DNA of 43,780 nucleotides from Chromera velia (Eukaryota; Sar; Chromeraceae). The translations under genes were made by a program, and so were the position numbers. The notes under the pieces are model-generated. The model made no database searches and was not told the DNA's origin. It saw nothing but the letters and a program-made list of their open reading frames with translations. Below are positions 13,312 through 23,540 of this stretch, one piece after another (positions within the stretch are counted from its first letter, which is position 1; every line of letters starts with the position of its first letter). Location: positions 81,449 to 125,228 of the forward strand of contig JAHBMJ010000620.1 in assembly GCA_018398765.1 (NCBI GenBank), in the 5' to 3' direction.

Positions 13312-13872
13312 TTAGATTCACCACGTCTCTCAGCAAGATGCAGACGGTGAGACCGAAAAGTTTAATGCTACCATCCCTCTTGAAGGAACTACTGTGATCC
13401 CTATGGCCCCCAACAATAAGTGCCTTTGGCACTTTGTGGAACACTTCGTCAACAAAACAGAATCCATTCTCAGGGGGGAGTACGTCAATTTTCTGAAAAA
13501 CAATGAGTCGATAACAGTGTATGGTAAACCAATTGGCGGGGAGGAAGGATGAATAGCAATGACAGCTATTGAAGAGCTAGTTGAGGAGGTACAACGGCTA
13601 AATCTCACCAAGCTGCATACTCTCACGGGGGGAGCGGGGCTTAACGTAACATTGCGATTCGCCGTGTTGATATCTAGGGGGGGTATTGCGAGATCCTTCT
13701 CTTGTCCCATCTCCTCCAAACATACATCCATGTCTATATCCAAGAAGGCAACTAATATAGGAGAGTGACACTGACAGGAAAGAAACGTATAATATTACGC
13801 AGAGATGCCTACATCCTTTGGTCAGCCCAAAAATTGGGCGATCATTACGATTGTCTTACCATTCCAGGCATT
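13312..13872 (+). pseudogene. Relic of an OTU-type cysteine protease domain
   Basis: A broken coding relic read in the plus direction. The first part holds an NNKCLWHFV segment, which resembles the catalytic DGxCL box of OTU (ovarian tumour) cysteine proteases. After an in-frame TGA at 13550-13552 the same frame continues with IAMTAIEELVEEVQRL, like the conserved middle of the domain. A shifted frame then carries LGDHYDCL near 13840-13860, like the catalytic HY box. The order and spacing fit an OTU domain of about 180 residues, with one nonsense codon and one frameshift. OTU domains deubiquitinate proteins and also occur in large mobile elements and DNA viruses. The AT-rich, repeat-bearing setting suggests a decayed mobile element, but no transposase or polymerase is visible nearby. 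The family call rests on short motifs. Confidence 0.45.
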
Positions 13873-14399
13873 CTCCCAGTCCAACAGCCTGGGTGGAAAC
13901 AGATTTGTAGACTAAATTTCGATCAATTTTAGATAGTCACACTGAGTCACTTGAATCAGATGATAAATAGGTTGTGGTGACAATATGGTCTACAGTTAAG
14001 ACACTTTCAGAATTCAAAAATTTGAGAAAGTTAAAACTAAAAGTCAAAAAGAAAGTCATAGGTTTGATCATAGTTTGATCTAGTTTGGCAACTTTGGTAT
14101 ACTTTTGTCGAAGATTGACACTGTTGGTCTAGGCAAACTATGAAATGTCGGCACTGTATTGAAATATAAATATCGTTGCCAATCAGTGCCGTTTATACGT
14201 TTAGTGTCGATAATGGTATTTATCGCCTACGGCATTTATTAACCCTAAATGTTAGAAACAAACTTTAAGTCAATGTCCCCCCTCTATATAATCTTAATTT
14301 AAATTGTTTCTTTTTAATAGAGTTCTTATAAATTAAAAAGAAGCATCCTGGTTTGAATTAAGTATAAATCAAAGGAAACTGCTGTTATAAAGAACCGAA
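13873..14399. other. AT-rich non-coding stretch
   Basis: AT-rich sequence following the OTU relic. No coding region, RNA gene or clear repeat was seen. Confidence 0.4.
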
Positions 14400-14488
14400 C
14401 TGCCTCGTGCGTTACCGCCGAATGCTAGACGCCTATTTATACGCCGATGACGATGGGGGTCGATGGCGTATAATGATGATGATGATGC
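14400..14488. repeat. Dispersed repeat with GATGAT tail, copy 1
   Basis: This stretch shares a core with 37699-37780: CTGCCT..GCG, then CCGAA(T/C)GCTAGACGCC, TATT, CCGAT..CGATGGCGTAT, ending in a (GAT)n/(ATG)n run. The matching order of blocks at two distant sites shows a dispersed element, about 90 bp long, ending in a trinucleotide tail. A 3' simple-sequence tail is typical of short non-LTR elements, but no RNA polymerase III boxes were confirmed. Confidence 0.6.
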
Positions 14489-14588
14489 TAATATTATTAT
14501 GGAGGCAGGCTTTACCGCGGCTTAGTCAACTCATCAGTATCACTAGCATTATTATCATGATAAAATAGAATTTATAGAAACTCAACCT

Positions 14589-14668
14589 CAGGATATCCAA
14601 TTAGGTTTTAACCTAACCTAACCTAACCTAACCTAACCTATTCTAACCTAACCTAATTGGATACCCTG
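14589..14668. repeat. Inverted repeat enclosing an AACCT tandem array
   Basis: Two 19-bp arms (14589-14607 CAGGATATCCAATTAGGTT; 14650-14668 AACCTAATTGGATACCCTG) match at 18 of 19 positions as reverse complements. Between them lie about eight AACCT pentamers with one interruption. The pentamer equals the arthropod-type telomere unit TTAGG read on the other strand, but the array is short and internal. Confidence 0.8.
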
Positions 14669-15044
14669 TGAATCAACCTGGAATTGTAACTCTACAGTTG
14701 TAACATAGATTGAATCTAGGATCGATTTCAAACATTTTTTAGCTCTAGAGCCTCTAGTTTTAGCTATATATACTAGCTGGACATATATATAAGATATAAA
14801 TGATAAGTGCTGGGATAAAGGATAAGTAAAATTAACGTCATTTAGCGGTGCCCGGCCCTAGAAGGCTAGAACACGTATACTATAGAACACTGAAAAACCC
14901 ACTTCTATGAACCAGTTTATGGACCTGGCTTTGATGAATGCTAGTTTCAAAGTTGTTCACTTGTCCATCTCGCGAGAATGACGCCCTCATTGCTTAGAGT
15001 TTCTTGGAAGTGGCCACTTCACGACCGTTCACGACCTCCCCCTG
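14669..15044. other. AT-rich intergenic stretch
   Basis: AT-rich sequence with no gene recognised. It contains a GCGGTGCCCGGCCC motif at about 14845-14858, which resembles one arm of the GC-rich palindrome at 15934-15975. Confidence 0.4.
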
Positions 15045-15578
15045 TTACTGAATGTACAGATGTTCACCGCACCAAGAGCAGTGGTCCTTTTTTGTGCAGC
15101 GAACACATGTTGCTGTTGATGGGTGACAACCGCACTGCACTCCTGAGAGATGTCTCTTGCACTTAGCACAGCCTCTCTGTGGATGGGGGCATCCATGGGG
15201 TCCCATGGGGCTGCACCTCTGATGCTTTGGTAGCACCCTCGCGGCAAGTGCGTCAGCGGCCTTCTGATTGTAACACTTGTCGCACAGACCAGTTCCCCAT
15301 CCGATCTCGCTCCGGGAGAGCTTTGCAACACAAATCTTGCAGTGCCCAGCATTCCAACAACTATCACACATTCTCTTTCCCCATGCCTGCTCATCAGCAG
15401 ATAGAGGATGCTTCGAGCACCCCCTGCAGGTCAGGCGTTTTTCCTCCTTCCGTACACAGTCCTCGCATCGGTTGTCCCAGTTCCCGCGAGAGATCAACCA
15501 CTGAAGCTCTTTGTCCCCAAAGGCCCGTATGCACCCTGGAACGATGCAACGCATCTGGTATCCAGGGTAGAGTGACAT
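15045..15578 (-). CDS. Small Cys-rich putative zinc-binding protein
   Basis: A single uninterrupted frame of 177 codons starts at ATG 15578 (MSLYPGYQMRC) and ends with TAA at 15047-15045. It contains 22 cysteines, mostly in CxxC pairs: CEDC, CRGC, CDSC, CKIC, CDKC, CAKC, CVRC, CSWC. These are spaced 7-20 residues apart with several His between them. The unit of CxxC, about 15-20 residues with Trp and Gly, then CxxC recurs at least three times (NRCEDC; KRMCDSC; TGLCDKC). This suggests stacked zinc ribbons, loosely reminiscent of Stc1-type or LIM-like modules. No signal peptide is seen. It lies alone in a repeat-rich AT block, so it could belong to a mobile element. No specific function is supported. 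Confidence 0.55.
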   Translation of the reverse strand: MSLYPGYQMRCIVPGCIRAFGDKELQWLISRGNWDNRCEDCVRKEEKRLTCRGCSKHPLSADEQAWGKRMCDSCWNAGHCKICVAKLSRSEIGWGTGLCDKCYNQKAADALAARVLPKHQRCSPMGPHGCPHPQRGCAKCKRHLSGVQCGCHPSTATCVRCTKKDHCSWCGEHLYIQ

Positions 15579-16657
15579 TGTGAGGGCTCAGTGCTAAGTA
15601 ACTGGCTGTATCAAAACCTACACTCGCGCTCACGTGTTTCTTACTGCGCAACAGTGCATGTACGATGTCTAGATGAGACCTCTTCGTCCAGGTTCCATAA
15701 AGAAACGAGAGGTTGCAGCGTTTACCAGTAACGCAGCTTTCATGGCGTGAGGTAGGAGTACGCGGTAGCAATTGGGGTGACAGACAACATCAAGCAACAC
15801 TCAGTCAATTAGTGTGCGCAACTCGCTGTGTTGTTGCCGCAGCACATGCAGTTGCCGCACTGTTGCGATCTGTTGCATGCATGCAGTTGCGTGGACGGGG
15901 AGTCCTGGACGCGGGCCCATACATGAAATTTCCGGGCCGGCACCGCGGGCCGGCTCTCATTCGCGGTGCCGGCCCTCATTCAATGCCGTCATTAAATTGC
16001 CGTCTCCCAAACCACGAACCCTCGTTCAAAAAAGCTTTACCAAGCTCAGTTTCAAGTTCAACATGGAATATGTTGCAGATGCACTGTCACAAAGCTGCAC
16101 GAAAGATCACGAAAGGATGCTGCATCATCAATTGGTGTTCATTGGGAACACTGAAATTCGATCTGAAGGAAGACCCGCAAAGCGCGTCTTCCATTGTCAT
16201 TCATCGTCTCCTGGGTTCTGTTGGTGCCGGTTTCACAAACACTTTCGTTTTCGTACTTCATCTGTGAATTCCCTTCTCCCATCCCTCCCCAAGGTGTGTT
16301 GTTCGGTTCACTCATGTAAGACTGACACTTTGCTGTTTTTCGACTTTCTTGCAGAGAGGTTGCGTCTGCTGTGATCTGGCAGGTGTAGCCAATCTAACAG
16401 GGTATCTTCAGGATTTTCCTCGTACCCACTTCGTTAGGAGACTTGTAAGGATAGCTAGGTGCAAGCAGTCGTGTTATTGGAAAAGCGAAACCTCTTCCGA
16501 AGCTCCTGGGGGATTCAAACGACCGTCTATTTGCAGACAGAGGGTTCTGCCGCCTCTCCTCGAAGGCCTTTGACCCCTTCACGCAGCTGAGCTGTATGAA
16601 GTTTGAGATCGGCACTTCTGCTGTCCTTGTTTAGACGGGAGTGATTACAGACTGACC
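15579..16657. other. Intergenic region upstream of the CEP120-like gene
   Basis: No gene model is supported here. It contains the GC-rich palindrome at 15934-15975. The last part (about 16,300-16,657) may hold the 5' UTR or a non-coding first exon, since TTACAG directly before the start ATG could be an acceptor. Confidence 0.4.
15934..15975. repeat. GC-rich palindrome with 14-bp perfect arms
   Basis: GGGCCGGCACCGCG at 15934-15947 is the exact reverse complement of CGCGGTGCCGGCCC at 15962-15975, with a 14-bp loop. It follows an AAATTT patch. Related GC-rich motifs occur at 4152-4177 and about 14845-14858. Confidence 0.8.
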
Positions 16658-19600
16658 ATGTCATTTCCGTTTGTGATCTTTGAGATTGATCTTTCTGTAG
16701 ACACTGGAGGGCCCTGCAGGTCCACTGTCGCTCTCAGGGCAGCACGAGGTGTGTCGGGGTTGAGTGAGGGGCGAGAGGGGGCTCGGAAGTTCTTCACTGG
16801 GAAGCTCCATGAGTGGCTCGAGAAGACGGGGGAGGGCAGCACAGAGAGCGTGGTTTCAGAAACCGCAGAATCAGCCTTTGGGGGCCTTTTTACGGGCACC
16901 TTGGTAGAATTATTTAATTTTCTGTACACCTACGGGGAATTTTTTTTCTCTGTCCACTGCCACACCCCAGTCAACCCATCTATTCCAACAAGCAGCAGTG
17001 CAACCCCAACACAGTCACGTGCGCTCCTGACTTTCCCTTTCTGTGATGTGCTTGATGAGCACGCTGACCTTTCGGGACCGTCTTACTCCTCCGTAGCGGA
17101 GCTGGAGCATGAGGGAGGTCGTCGTATGAGAGTCAGCATTCGAATGTCCGAATTGCAGGGGGGGACTGCGCTCCGATCCAATGCGCGTCTCCTTCCTGTT
17201 GCATTCAAACGATTGGAGGAGGGAAGGAGAGAAACAAGGCTAGGTGCGTTCGGACAGGGCGTTTTTGTCCTTGCTCTCAGGTGGGCGTCTTCCACACAAG
17301 ACGTTCAAAGTGGGAGGGTGGATGCCTCGGGTGATTGTTTGACGGTGGAATGGAAGGGTTTGCGGTTGGGGGTCGGGAGGACGTGGGAGGACTGCGGGTG
17401 CGTTTCTCTTCCTCTTTGCGAAAGCTGGGAAGAAAGCTTAGCCCTCCTCGAAATGTCTTCAGACGACTGGACATGCCGCGCCTTTTCCTCACCCCACCAT
17501 ACTGTTCCAGTTCCACCCAAATCACCCCTGAAAGCAACACAACAAGAGGTGGTCCTCCCCCTAGACCTTGAACCTCTGTTAAGTTCGCTGTCTAGATTTG
17601 TGGAAACATTCAGGGGTGATCCAAACTCCAGTCAGAGTTCTGCCCTTGACCCTCCAATGGGAAGTGGTGTTCGCGCATTCCTCACCACCGCAGCCCCCAT
17701 TAGAAGTAGTGGTACAGCCTTCCACCTCGAAGCACGGCTATCCTGTGTCCCTGTCTCTGTTGAGGGGGACGCCCGGGGTGATCATTCCCCGCCCCGAACA
17801 CAGTCCATCGTGCCAGTCGCCCCCTCGCGTTCTCCTCCGAGGAGGACGTCAGAACGCGTCAATTCCGAGGGGGAGAGGGAGGGGGGGCGGCAACCGTCCG
17901 CTACAGAGAAAGAAAGAGGACAGAGAGGGAAACGCAAAGACGTCGGCGACACGCAAATGTCGCATACTGGAAGGTATGTCGGGTTCTCTGGAGAGGAGGG
18001 ACGGAAAGTTGGTTCATACACCGGTTGCGATACATTGCTGACCTGCTGGTGGTTGGTTGTCGTGTCTCTGCTGCCTTCGACAAAGAAGCAATTCGGTGAT
18101 TCTCGAGTTTACGCGCTTTCCATTGAGATCTTTTTGCCTTCTTTCGTTGATGTCTCTGCTTGATCTCGAATGACAAAGGCTCAAGTAATACTCAGGTATC
18201 ATGATCAGCTCTTTCCTCTTTTCAACTCTCTCACGGCACCGATCTTTCACTCTTTCGAGCACTTCCATGATCCCCTCACATGCTCCACTCTCTTCCGTTC
18301 TCTTTCCTACCTTCTTTGCAGGCCGAACGTGCTGAGACACACACGCTCTCCTTCAACAGGCCTGATACAGCGGCCAAAAACGGCCTCACTTACGAAAGGG
18401 GGAAAGAAAGAAAAGAACATGGAAGGGATAGGGCAAACGCAGAGGTTGAGAGAGTCGTCTCTCGGCAGAGAACTTGAGAGCGATGGAGTTCCGGCGGCTT
18501 GGCTGGCCGTTCTTTCGGGGGGGGAGTCGGGGGATGATGGGATTGAGGGGGTGGGACCCAGTGGGTTCAGAAAATGTCGTCTCTCTCTCGACCTCCGCGT
18601 CCTCAAAATGAATGTTTTGAAAAGAGAAGGAGAGGGAGATAGTGGTACTGGGCTCACGGTTTTGCCCTCTGTGTACATAGAGGTAGATTTAGCATCTTTG
18701 GGCCACCCCCGTCCCCTCTGCACCTCCCCCTCTTTCAGACTCGAGCGTGACAGAGAAACGTACATCCCCAACGGGTTCGTATCTCTCGGGATGGATATGG
18801 AATATGGGGGTGAGGCGTGTGAAGATTTTCTGTCCCGCATTGAGGCGGGAGGACCTATAGGCATCCGCGTATGCGATGCCGTCTCCCGTTTGCCCATCGG
18901 GGTCTGCAGTTTGTTTCCGTCTCCGGTGCTCTCTGCCCCTGAGCGAGAGGTCGAAGCAGAAGCAGAAGAGGGCAATACTGCAAGACCTCGCAGGTGTGTT
19001 GTGCAGACTGAGAGTGCAAGTCTTCCTGTGTTCCTTCCAGACGCACAGGAGAAGGAGGGGGGGGAGGGCACAGGTCACTCAGAGGCCGACAGTGTTGGGG
19101 TTCTCTGGGTGTCCCTTTTCTGGGAGCGAGAGAGGGCACCGCCTCCCGTTTCCCGAAGAGAGAGGGAGGCCGCTTCAGTGGCGTTGGAGCGGTGGAAAAA
19201 GCAGGAAATGAGCCGGTTCCGAGCTAAGCTCTCCTCCCTTGAAGCCTCAAAGAAGGAGGAGACGGAGAAGGCAGTAGCAGAGGCTGCACGAGAAAGCCGA
19301 GAGGGGTTTCGGCAGAAAAGTCTCGCCGTTGTGCGTTTAGAGTCAGCATTGAGAAGGAAATTGAAGGAAGTGAAGGAGGCAGCCGAGTCCCTCGAATCCC
19401 AAAAAACCGCCTTGGCAAGACAGTCAGAAGACTGTCGTGTGGCAGTGCGGAGAGCAGAAGAGCAGGCTGCTGTAGATGCGAGAAGGGCGGGGGAGGATGC
19501 CGGCAGAGTAGCTGCACGGGAGGCAGAGAGGGCAGAGGAAATGGCGGGTAGACTGAGGGCATTAGAGGAGAGGGCAGTCCGAGCTGAGAGTGAGGTAGCC

Positions 19601-20518
19601 GATCTAAAAGCCGAAAATGCAGTGCTTCGAGCAGGCAGTGGAGCATATAGCAACGACGTTGTGCGTCTGCGAGAGCGCGTACAGGAGGAGACCGCTCGCT
19701 CCGAGTCTCTCCAAGCAACCGTCTCTAGACTCCGATCCGATCTCTCGGCTTCAATTTCAGAAAACGGACAGCTGAGAAGGCAGGTGGGGGAGGTTGAGGT
19801 TGAATTGCGCAGAGAGAGGGAGAAGGTTTTATCCTTAGGTTCTCTCTCTCTAGGACTCCCACCAGGTTCTCCTCCCCCTGCAGGAGTTGTGGTCTCCCAG
19901 GGGGCCGATGCCCTCGCAACCCGAGGCAGAGCGGGGGTGACCTCGGGGGAGCACGCCACGTCCCTCCTAGAACGTCTCGGAGAGATGCGAAGTGTTTTAG
20001 CGTCTCTTGAGAAGTCCTATGGCACTCGTCAGACTCAAATTGTGTCTGGGGGGGCTGCAGCAAACCCTTCCGATCAGGCTGTCGCTGCAGGGGTGAGTAC
20101 GACTCAGACCTTGCCCGACAAAGTGTTGCATCCCTCCGACACTGCGCCCCTGCCTCCTGTCCGAAACCAGCCGCGCACAGTCCCGAAAGGGACAGGGAGA
20201 GTCAGCAGTCTGGCCGAACAGGAAGAGGGGAGGGAAAGGGGAGACCTGTACAGAGAAGGAGAAGCCCATTCGGTCCAAACGGACGCAGACCGGGAGAACA
20301 TACCCCCTTCTTTTATCCCGTCTCGCATTCCCGCACCACCTGCTGTGGGAGAGACTGGCCGTGCCGCTGCGTGGAGCGACCGCGAGCCGGCTGCACCGGT
20401 TGATGTCTCCGTGCGAGAGCGGAGGAGGGAAGGGGACCAGGCAGCAGTGCCTTTGCCGTTGGTTCAAGAAGAGGGAACCTTACGGCCTTTGTACAGGGCG
20501 GAGGTTTACCGAGAGTGA
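16658..20518 (+). CDS. CEP120-like centriole assembly protein (C2-type region plus long coiled coil)
   Basis: Two exons, 16658-17973 and 18322-20518, give 1,170 residues. The junction is AG|GTATGT to TTTGCAG|G (phase 2). The ATG at 16658 sits in ACCATG. The first 430 residues are globular and then Ser/Pro-rich. A second globular block (about residues 490-710) has a segment VYIEVDLASLGHPRPL with PSFRLERDRETYIPNGF shortly after it. This resembles the central C2-like (DUF3668) part of CEP120, including the VGVLWVSL strand just before the coiled coil. From about residue 715 to 945 a long heptad-rich coiled coil starts ALERWKKQEMSRFRAKLSSL, as in CEP120. A Pro/Ser-rich tail follows. CEP120 acts in centriole elongation and basal-body formation, so a flagellated stage is implied. 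The family call relies on order and local similarity; another C2 plus coiled-coil centrosomal protein is possible. Confidence 0.6.
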
Positions 20519-21908
20519 ATGAATCCACCTTTTTGTGAATAAAATTAAATAGATCGTTGTCGATTTATCATCTGCTGATCTGTCACAGCTTGATATTATT
20601 TTTACAACGTAGTCATTTATTTTATCATAAATCAATAAAAAAATATAGATTGATTTAGTGGTGCTAAATCAAAGCCTGTATGCTTTTTATTCTTTCTGTA
20701 AGAAGAATTAAACATCTTTTATATGATTGATTGATAAATTTCTTCTCTATGATGACGAAAACTATACTAACCCAGGAGAATTGTACCCAGAATTGCATGG
20801 TTACTGAAAGTTAGAAATTAAAGCTTAGAATTCAGGCAACAGTCGATAACAATTAATAACAATGAAATACACACTATAATATGCACAGTAATAATTAAGG
20901 CTGAATAATCCTATGAGGGCTCCAGTAACATCGATGTACTGCATGAAGGTATAACCAGAGAATATCCCAGAGAAAGTAAGGAAAATCACCGTAGAATATT
21001 TTAGAAACAACTACGCGGGCTAGAATCAGTGCGTTAGCACTCTCTGATACTACAAGCCACTTGAAGCAGAAATTTTTAAGTTCATCCGTCCATGCGACTT
21101 TGTTTTTCAAGAATTAATCCGCGCCTGCGGCACGAACTTTCAAGACACTTTCCGCGCCTGCGGTACGTAGTTTAAAGATATAGCCCGCACCTGCGGCACG
21201 GATGAAAGCTATCCGTGAGAGCGACTTTAAATTCAAGTGGTTTGTAGTGTCAGGGAGGTGTGTGTCAGAAGGAGTGTTCTTAAGTTTACCAGTGTCGGTA
21301 CCTAAGTGTCGGAGGCATTGCCGTGGTCGACACAGGCAGTGTGAGGCACCAATGTGAAGATTGAGGTTTTTGTTATGCATGCCGCGTCCCCGTGTATGAG
21401 GGGCGGATCTAGCCTAGTCTCCAATTAAAGGATACTGATGGAGAATAGAGTCACTGGAAGTAAAACTTAGAAGTAACTGGAGATCAAGCCTAGGTTTTGA
21501 CTGTAAAGTTGAAGCAAAACTTCTACTAGTCTAAGCTGACCATCGTCATTCATCGAGGGTTTGATGATTGAGGGTTTTGATTCAAAAAAAAAAAACGATG
21601 CTCGGGCAAATTATCTCGGATAATCTCGGGCATGCAGTCTCGAGATGTCTCGAGCAAGCACCCAAACACCGAATGCAAGAGAGGTCAGTAGCCGCATGGG
21701 TCCAGCAGCACTGGTAGTACATTGAGTCACAATCACGCCGTTGGGTAGGTCGTTCTTTTCTCTGAAGCCGCCAAGTACAAAGCCGCGGCGTGCGATCAGG
21801 ATCATCTTTGCAAGTGACTGTAAAGCTCATCAGTATCTTGTGTTTATATAAACACACGAAAGTTTCTGTTTACGCAAGCCTCGCTTTTCGGTTCCCTTCT
21901 TCTACACA
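20519..21908. other. AT-rich intergenic region
   Basis: Starts with the 3' end of the CEP120-like gene (AATAAAATT shortly after the stop could act in 3' processing). It then becomes strongly AT-rich without a recognisable gene. It contains a short triple repeat at 21117-21201. From about 21600 GC rises towards the Kazal gene, whose promoter probably lies in the last 200 bp. Confidence 0.45.
21117..21201. repeat. Three degenerate copies of a ~33-bp GC-rich unit
   Basis: GCGCCTGCGGCACG (21121), GCGCCTGCGGTACG (21152) and GCACCTGCGGCACG (about 21187) recur with AT-rich spacers that are also partly alike. On the minus strand the units would encode RAAGA, RTAGA and RAAGA, but no gene is evident. 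Confidence 0.6.
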
Positions 21909-22908
21909 ATGCTCAAGTTGCCTCTCCTTCTCCTAGCTGGCCTCCTCGGCCTCCCCTCCCTCTTCGCTCAGCGCGGTGGTGTTTGCTTGACCGTCTACAT
22001 TCCTGTGTGTGGGGTAGACGGTCGCACGTACCCAAACGACTGCACACTCCGGAATGCGGGTGTCCCAATGGCACACGAAGGACAGTGCCGTCAGGTTGCC
22101 AGCTTTAGTAGCCCTGGCGTTTCCTCTGCGGGACCTGATCGTCCTCGAAGGTTGGAGGAGACGGCATCGGAATTTCGTGTCGCAGGCCTTGAGGAAGGCG
22201 TCTCCGATGCATTCCGACTCCCTCAGACGAGTGATCAAGAGACTGCCGAGGCTGGTTTTGTGCGTCCAGAGAAGCAGACAGCTACTCAAGTCCTTGAAAA
22301 GGTAAGCCAAGCCCTTCTATGGCTTCTCTCTTCTTCATTTTCTTTCACTTTCTTTTTTGCTTTGTGCGATTTCTTTCTTGTCTGCCACGTTGCCTTTTCT
22401 CTCCCCTCGCGCCTTGTCTTCTAGGCTTTACACACACGAAAAAGTTGTTCTTAATCGTGTAAAATCCTCATCAGATCTTCTCTAACTTCCCGGCAGTCGC
22501 ATGAAAACTTGCACCCAACAAGATGGCCCTCGGGGCATATAAACGCCAATACGTGTGGTTTTTCATGGCCCCAATGCACGTCAAGGTTAGTCAATTTCAA
22601 TTTTGAAGCTGAATGCTAGTCCAAAGTGCATCATACGATCAGAAGACCATGCAGTGAATGTAAAAAAGCGCATCAGCTCCAGAAAATGTCTTTCTTTCTT
22701 TCTTTCTTCTCACCTTTCCTCGTCCTCCTCGTCCGGACTCCTCATTTTGCTCCCTCCGACTTTCCATTCCGACTCGGCGGCCTGCTGCAGATCTCTCTCC
22801 CTCCCTCAATTGCATCCTCCGAGATGGAGGCAGAAACCGAGAAGGACACGATCATGTCTCGACATCTGCGTGGTCGGACGTCCACATGATCCCTCCAGCC
22901 TGAAGTGA
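21909..22908 (+). CDS. Secreted Kazal-type serine protease inhibitor
   Basis: Exon 1 (21909-22301) starts with a clear signal peptide (MLKLPLLLLAGLLGLPSLFA) followed by one Kazal domain: C26, C34, C45 and C60 around PVCGVDGRTYPNDCTL and HEGQC. Kazal domains block serine proteases by a substrate-like loop. By alignment with classical domains the P1 residue would be Thr28. Only four cysteines are present instead of six. The pair that usually tethers the N-terminus is missing, as in many protist and oomycete short Kazal domains. Two further exons with matching phases are proposed, 22497-22585 and 22791-22908, giving 199 residues. These downstream exons are tentative because their sequence is simple and basic. 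The Kazal exon itself is convincing. The product should enter the secretory pathway. Confidence 0.75.
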
Positions 22909-23294
22909 GCCGGGCCGCCTCACCGATGAGGAGCCACCTCACCGATGAGCGGAGCACGGAGAGAAAGAAACAAGGAATTGAAAGACGAGCTCTTTTACCT
23001 TTGATTCCCTTCGCTTGAAGCAGATCGAGGGAAGATCGAGAGAGAGAGAGAGAGAGAGAGAGATGTGAATCGGATAGATCCCGCATGCCGCTGTTGTTCC
23101 TGCATGAAAAGATTAGGGCATGCAGACCTCCTTGAAGGCTCCTTCCAAACAATCGAAGGTATCGATCCTCCAGTGGCTGGCTGGCACCGTCTCTCTTCAC
23201 TCCAAGTTTCTTAATCGTTCTCTGGTCGTTGTAGTGTCATCAATGCCATCGCCCTTCTTCGTGCTATAGAGGGAAAAGCGATCGAGATGTTTGA

Positions 23295-23540
23295 ATGAAT
23301 TGGCGAAGCATATTCGCGAGACTGCATGCAGCTGTGTTTGTGGTTGTCGGCTCATTCGTTTTTGTCACAGTGCCCGCGCTTTCACTCGCAGTGACTGGCG
23401 CGCAGACATGTCCTTATCTTTTTTACCTGGGTGCTGTGTGTAGAGTGCATGCATGGGTTCGTGATTGCCCTTGGACAGATTTCTACAAACAGCATGTACG
23501 AGGAAAGAACTGCCAAAAGAAGCATGCATTCGTGCTATGA
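23295..23540 (+). CDS. Possible small secreted or membrane peptide
   Basis: An 81-codon frame starts with ATG and ends with TGA. Residues about 8-35 are strongly hydrophobic (LHAAVFVVVGSFVFVTVPAL), like a signal peptide or membrane anchor. They are followed by a Cys-containing tail (CPYLFYLGAVC ... DCPW ... NCQKKH). There is no family match and no splice support, so it may be a chance frame. Confidence 0.2.
   Translation: MNWRSIFARLHAAVFVVVGSFVFVTVPALSLAVTGAQTCPYLFYLGAVCRVHAWVRDCPWTDFYKQHVRGKNCQKKHAFVL

Noticed and set aside
14610-14655. True telomere end
   Set aside because: The AACCT array is only about 45 bp, interrupted, and flanked on both sides by ordinary sequence and inverted arms.
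17083-20063. Large antisense frames opposite the CEP120-like exons
   Set aside because: Shadow frames of a long coding exon; no motifs and no independent splice signals.
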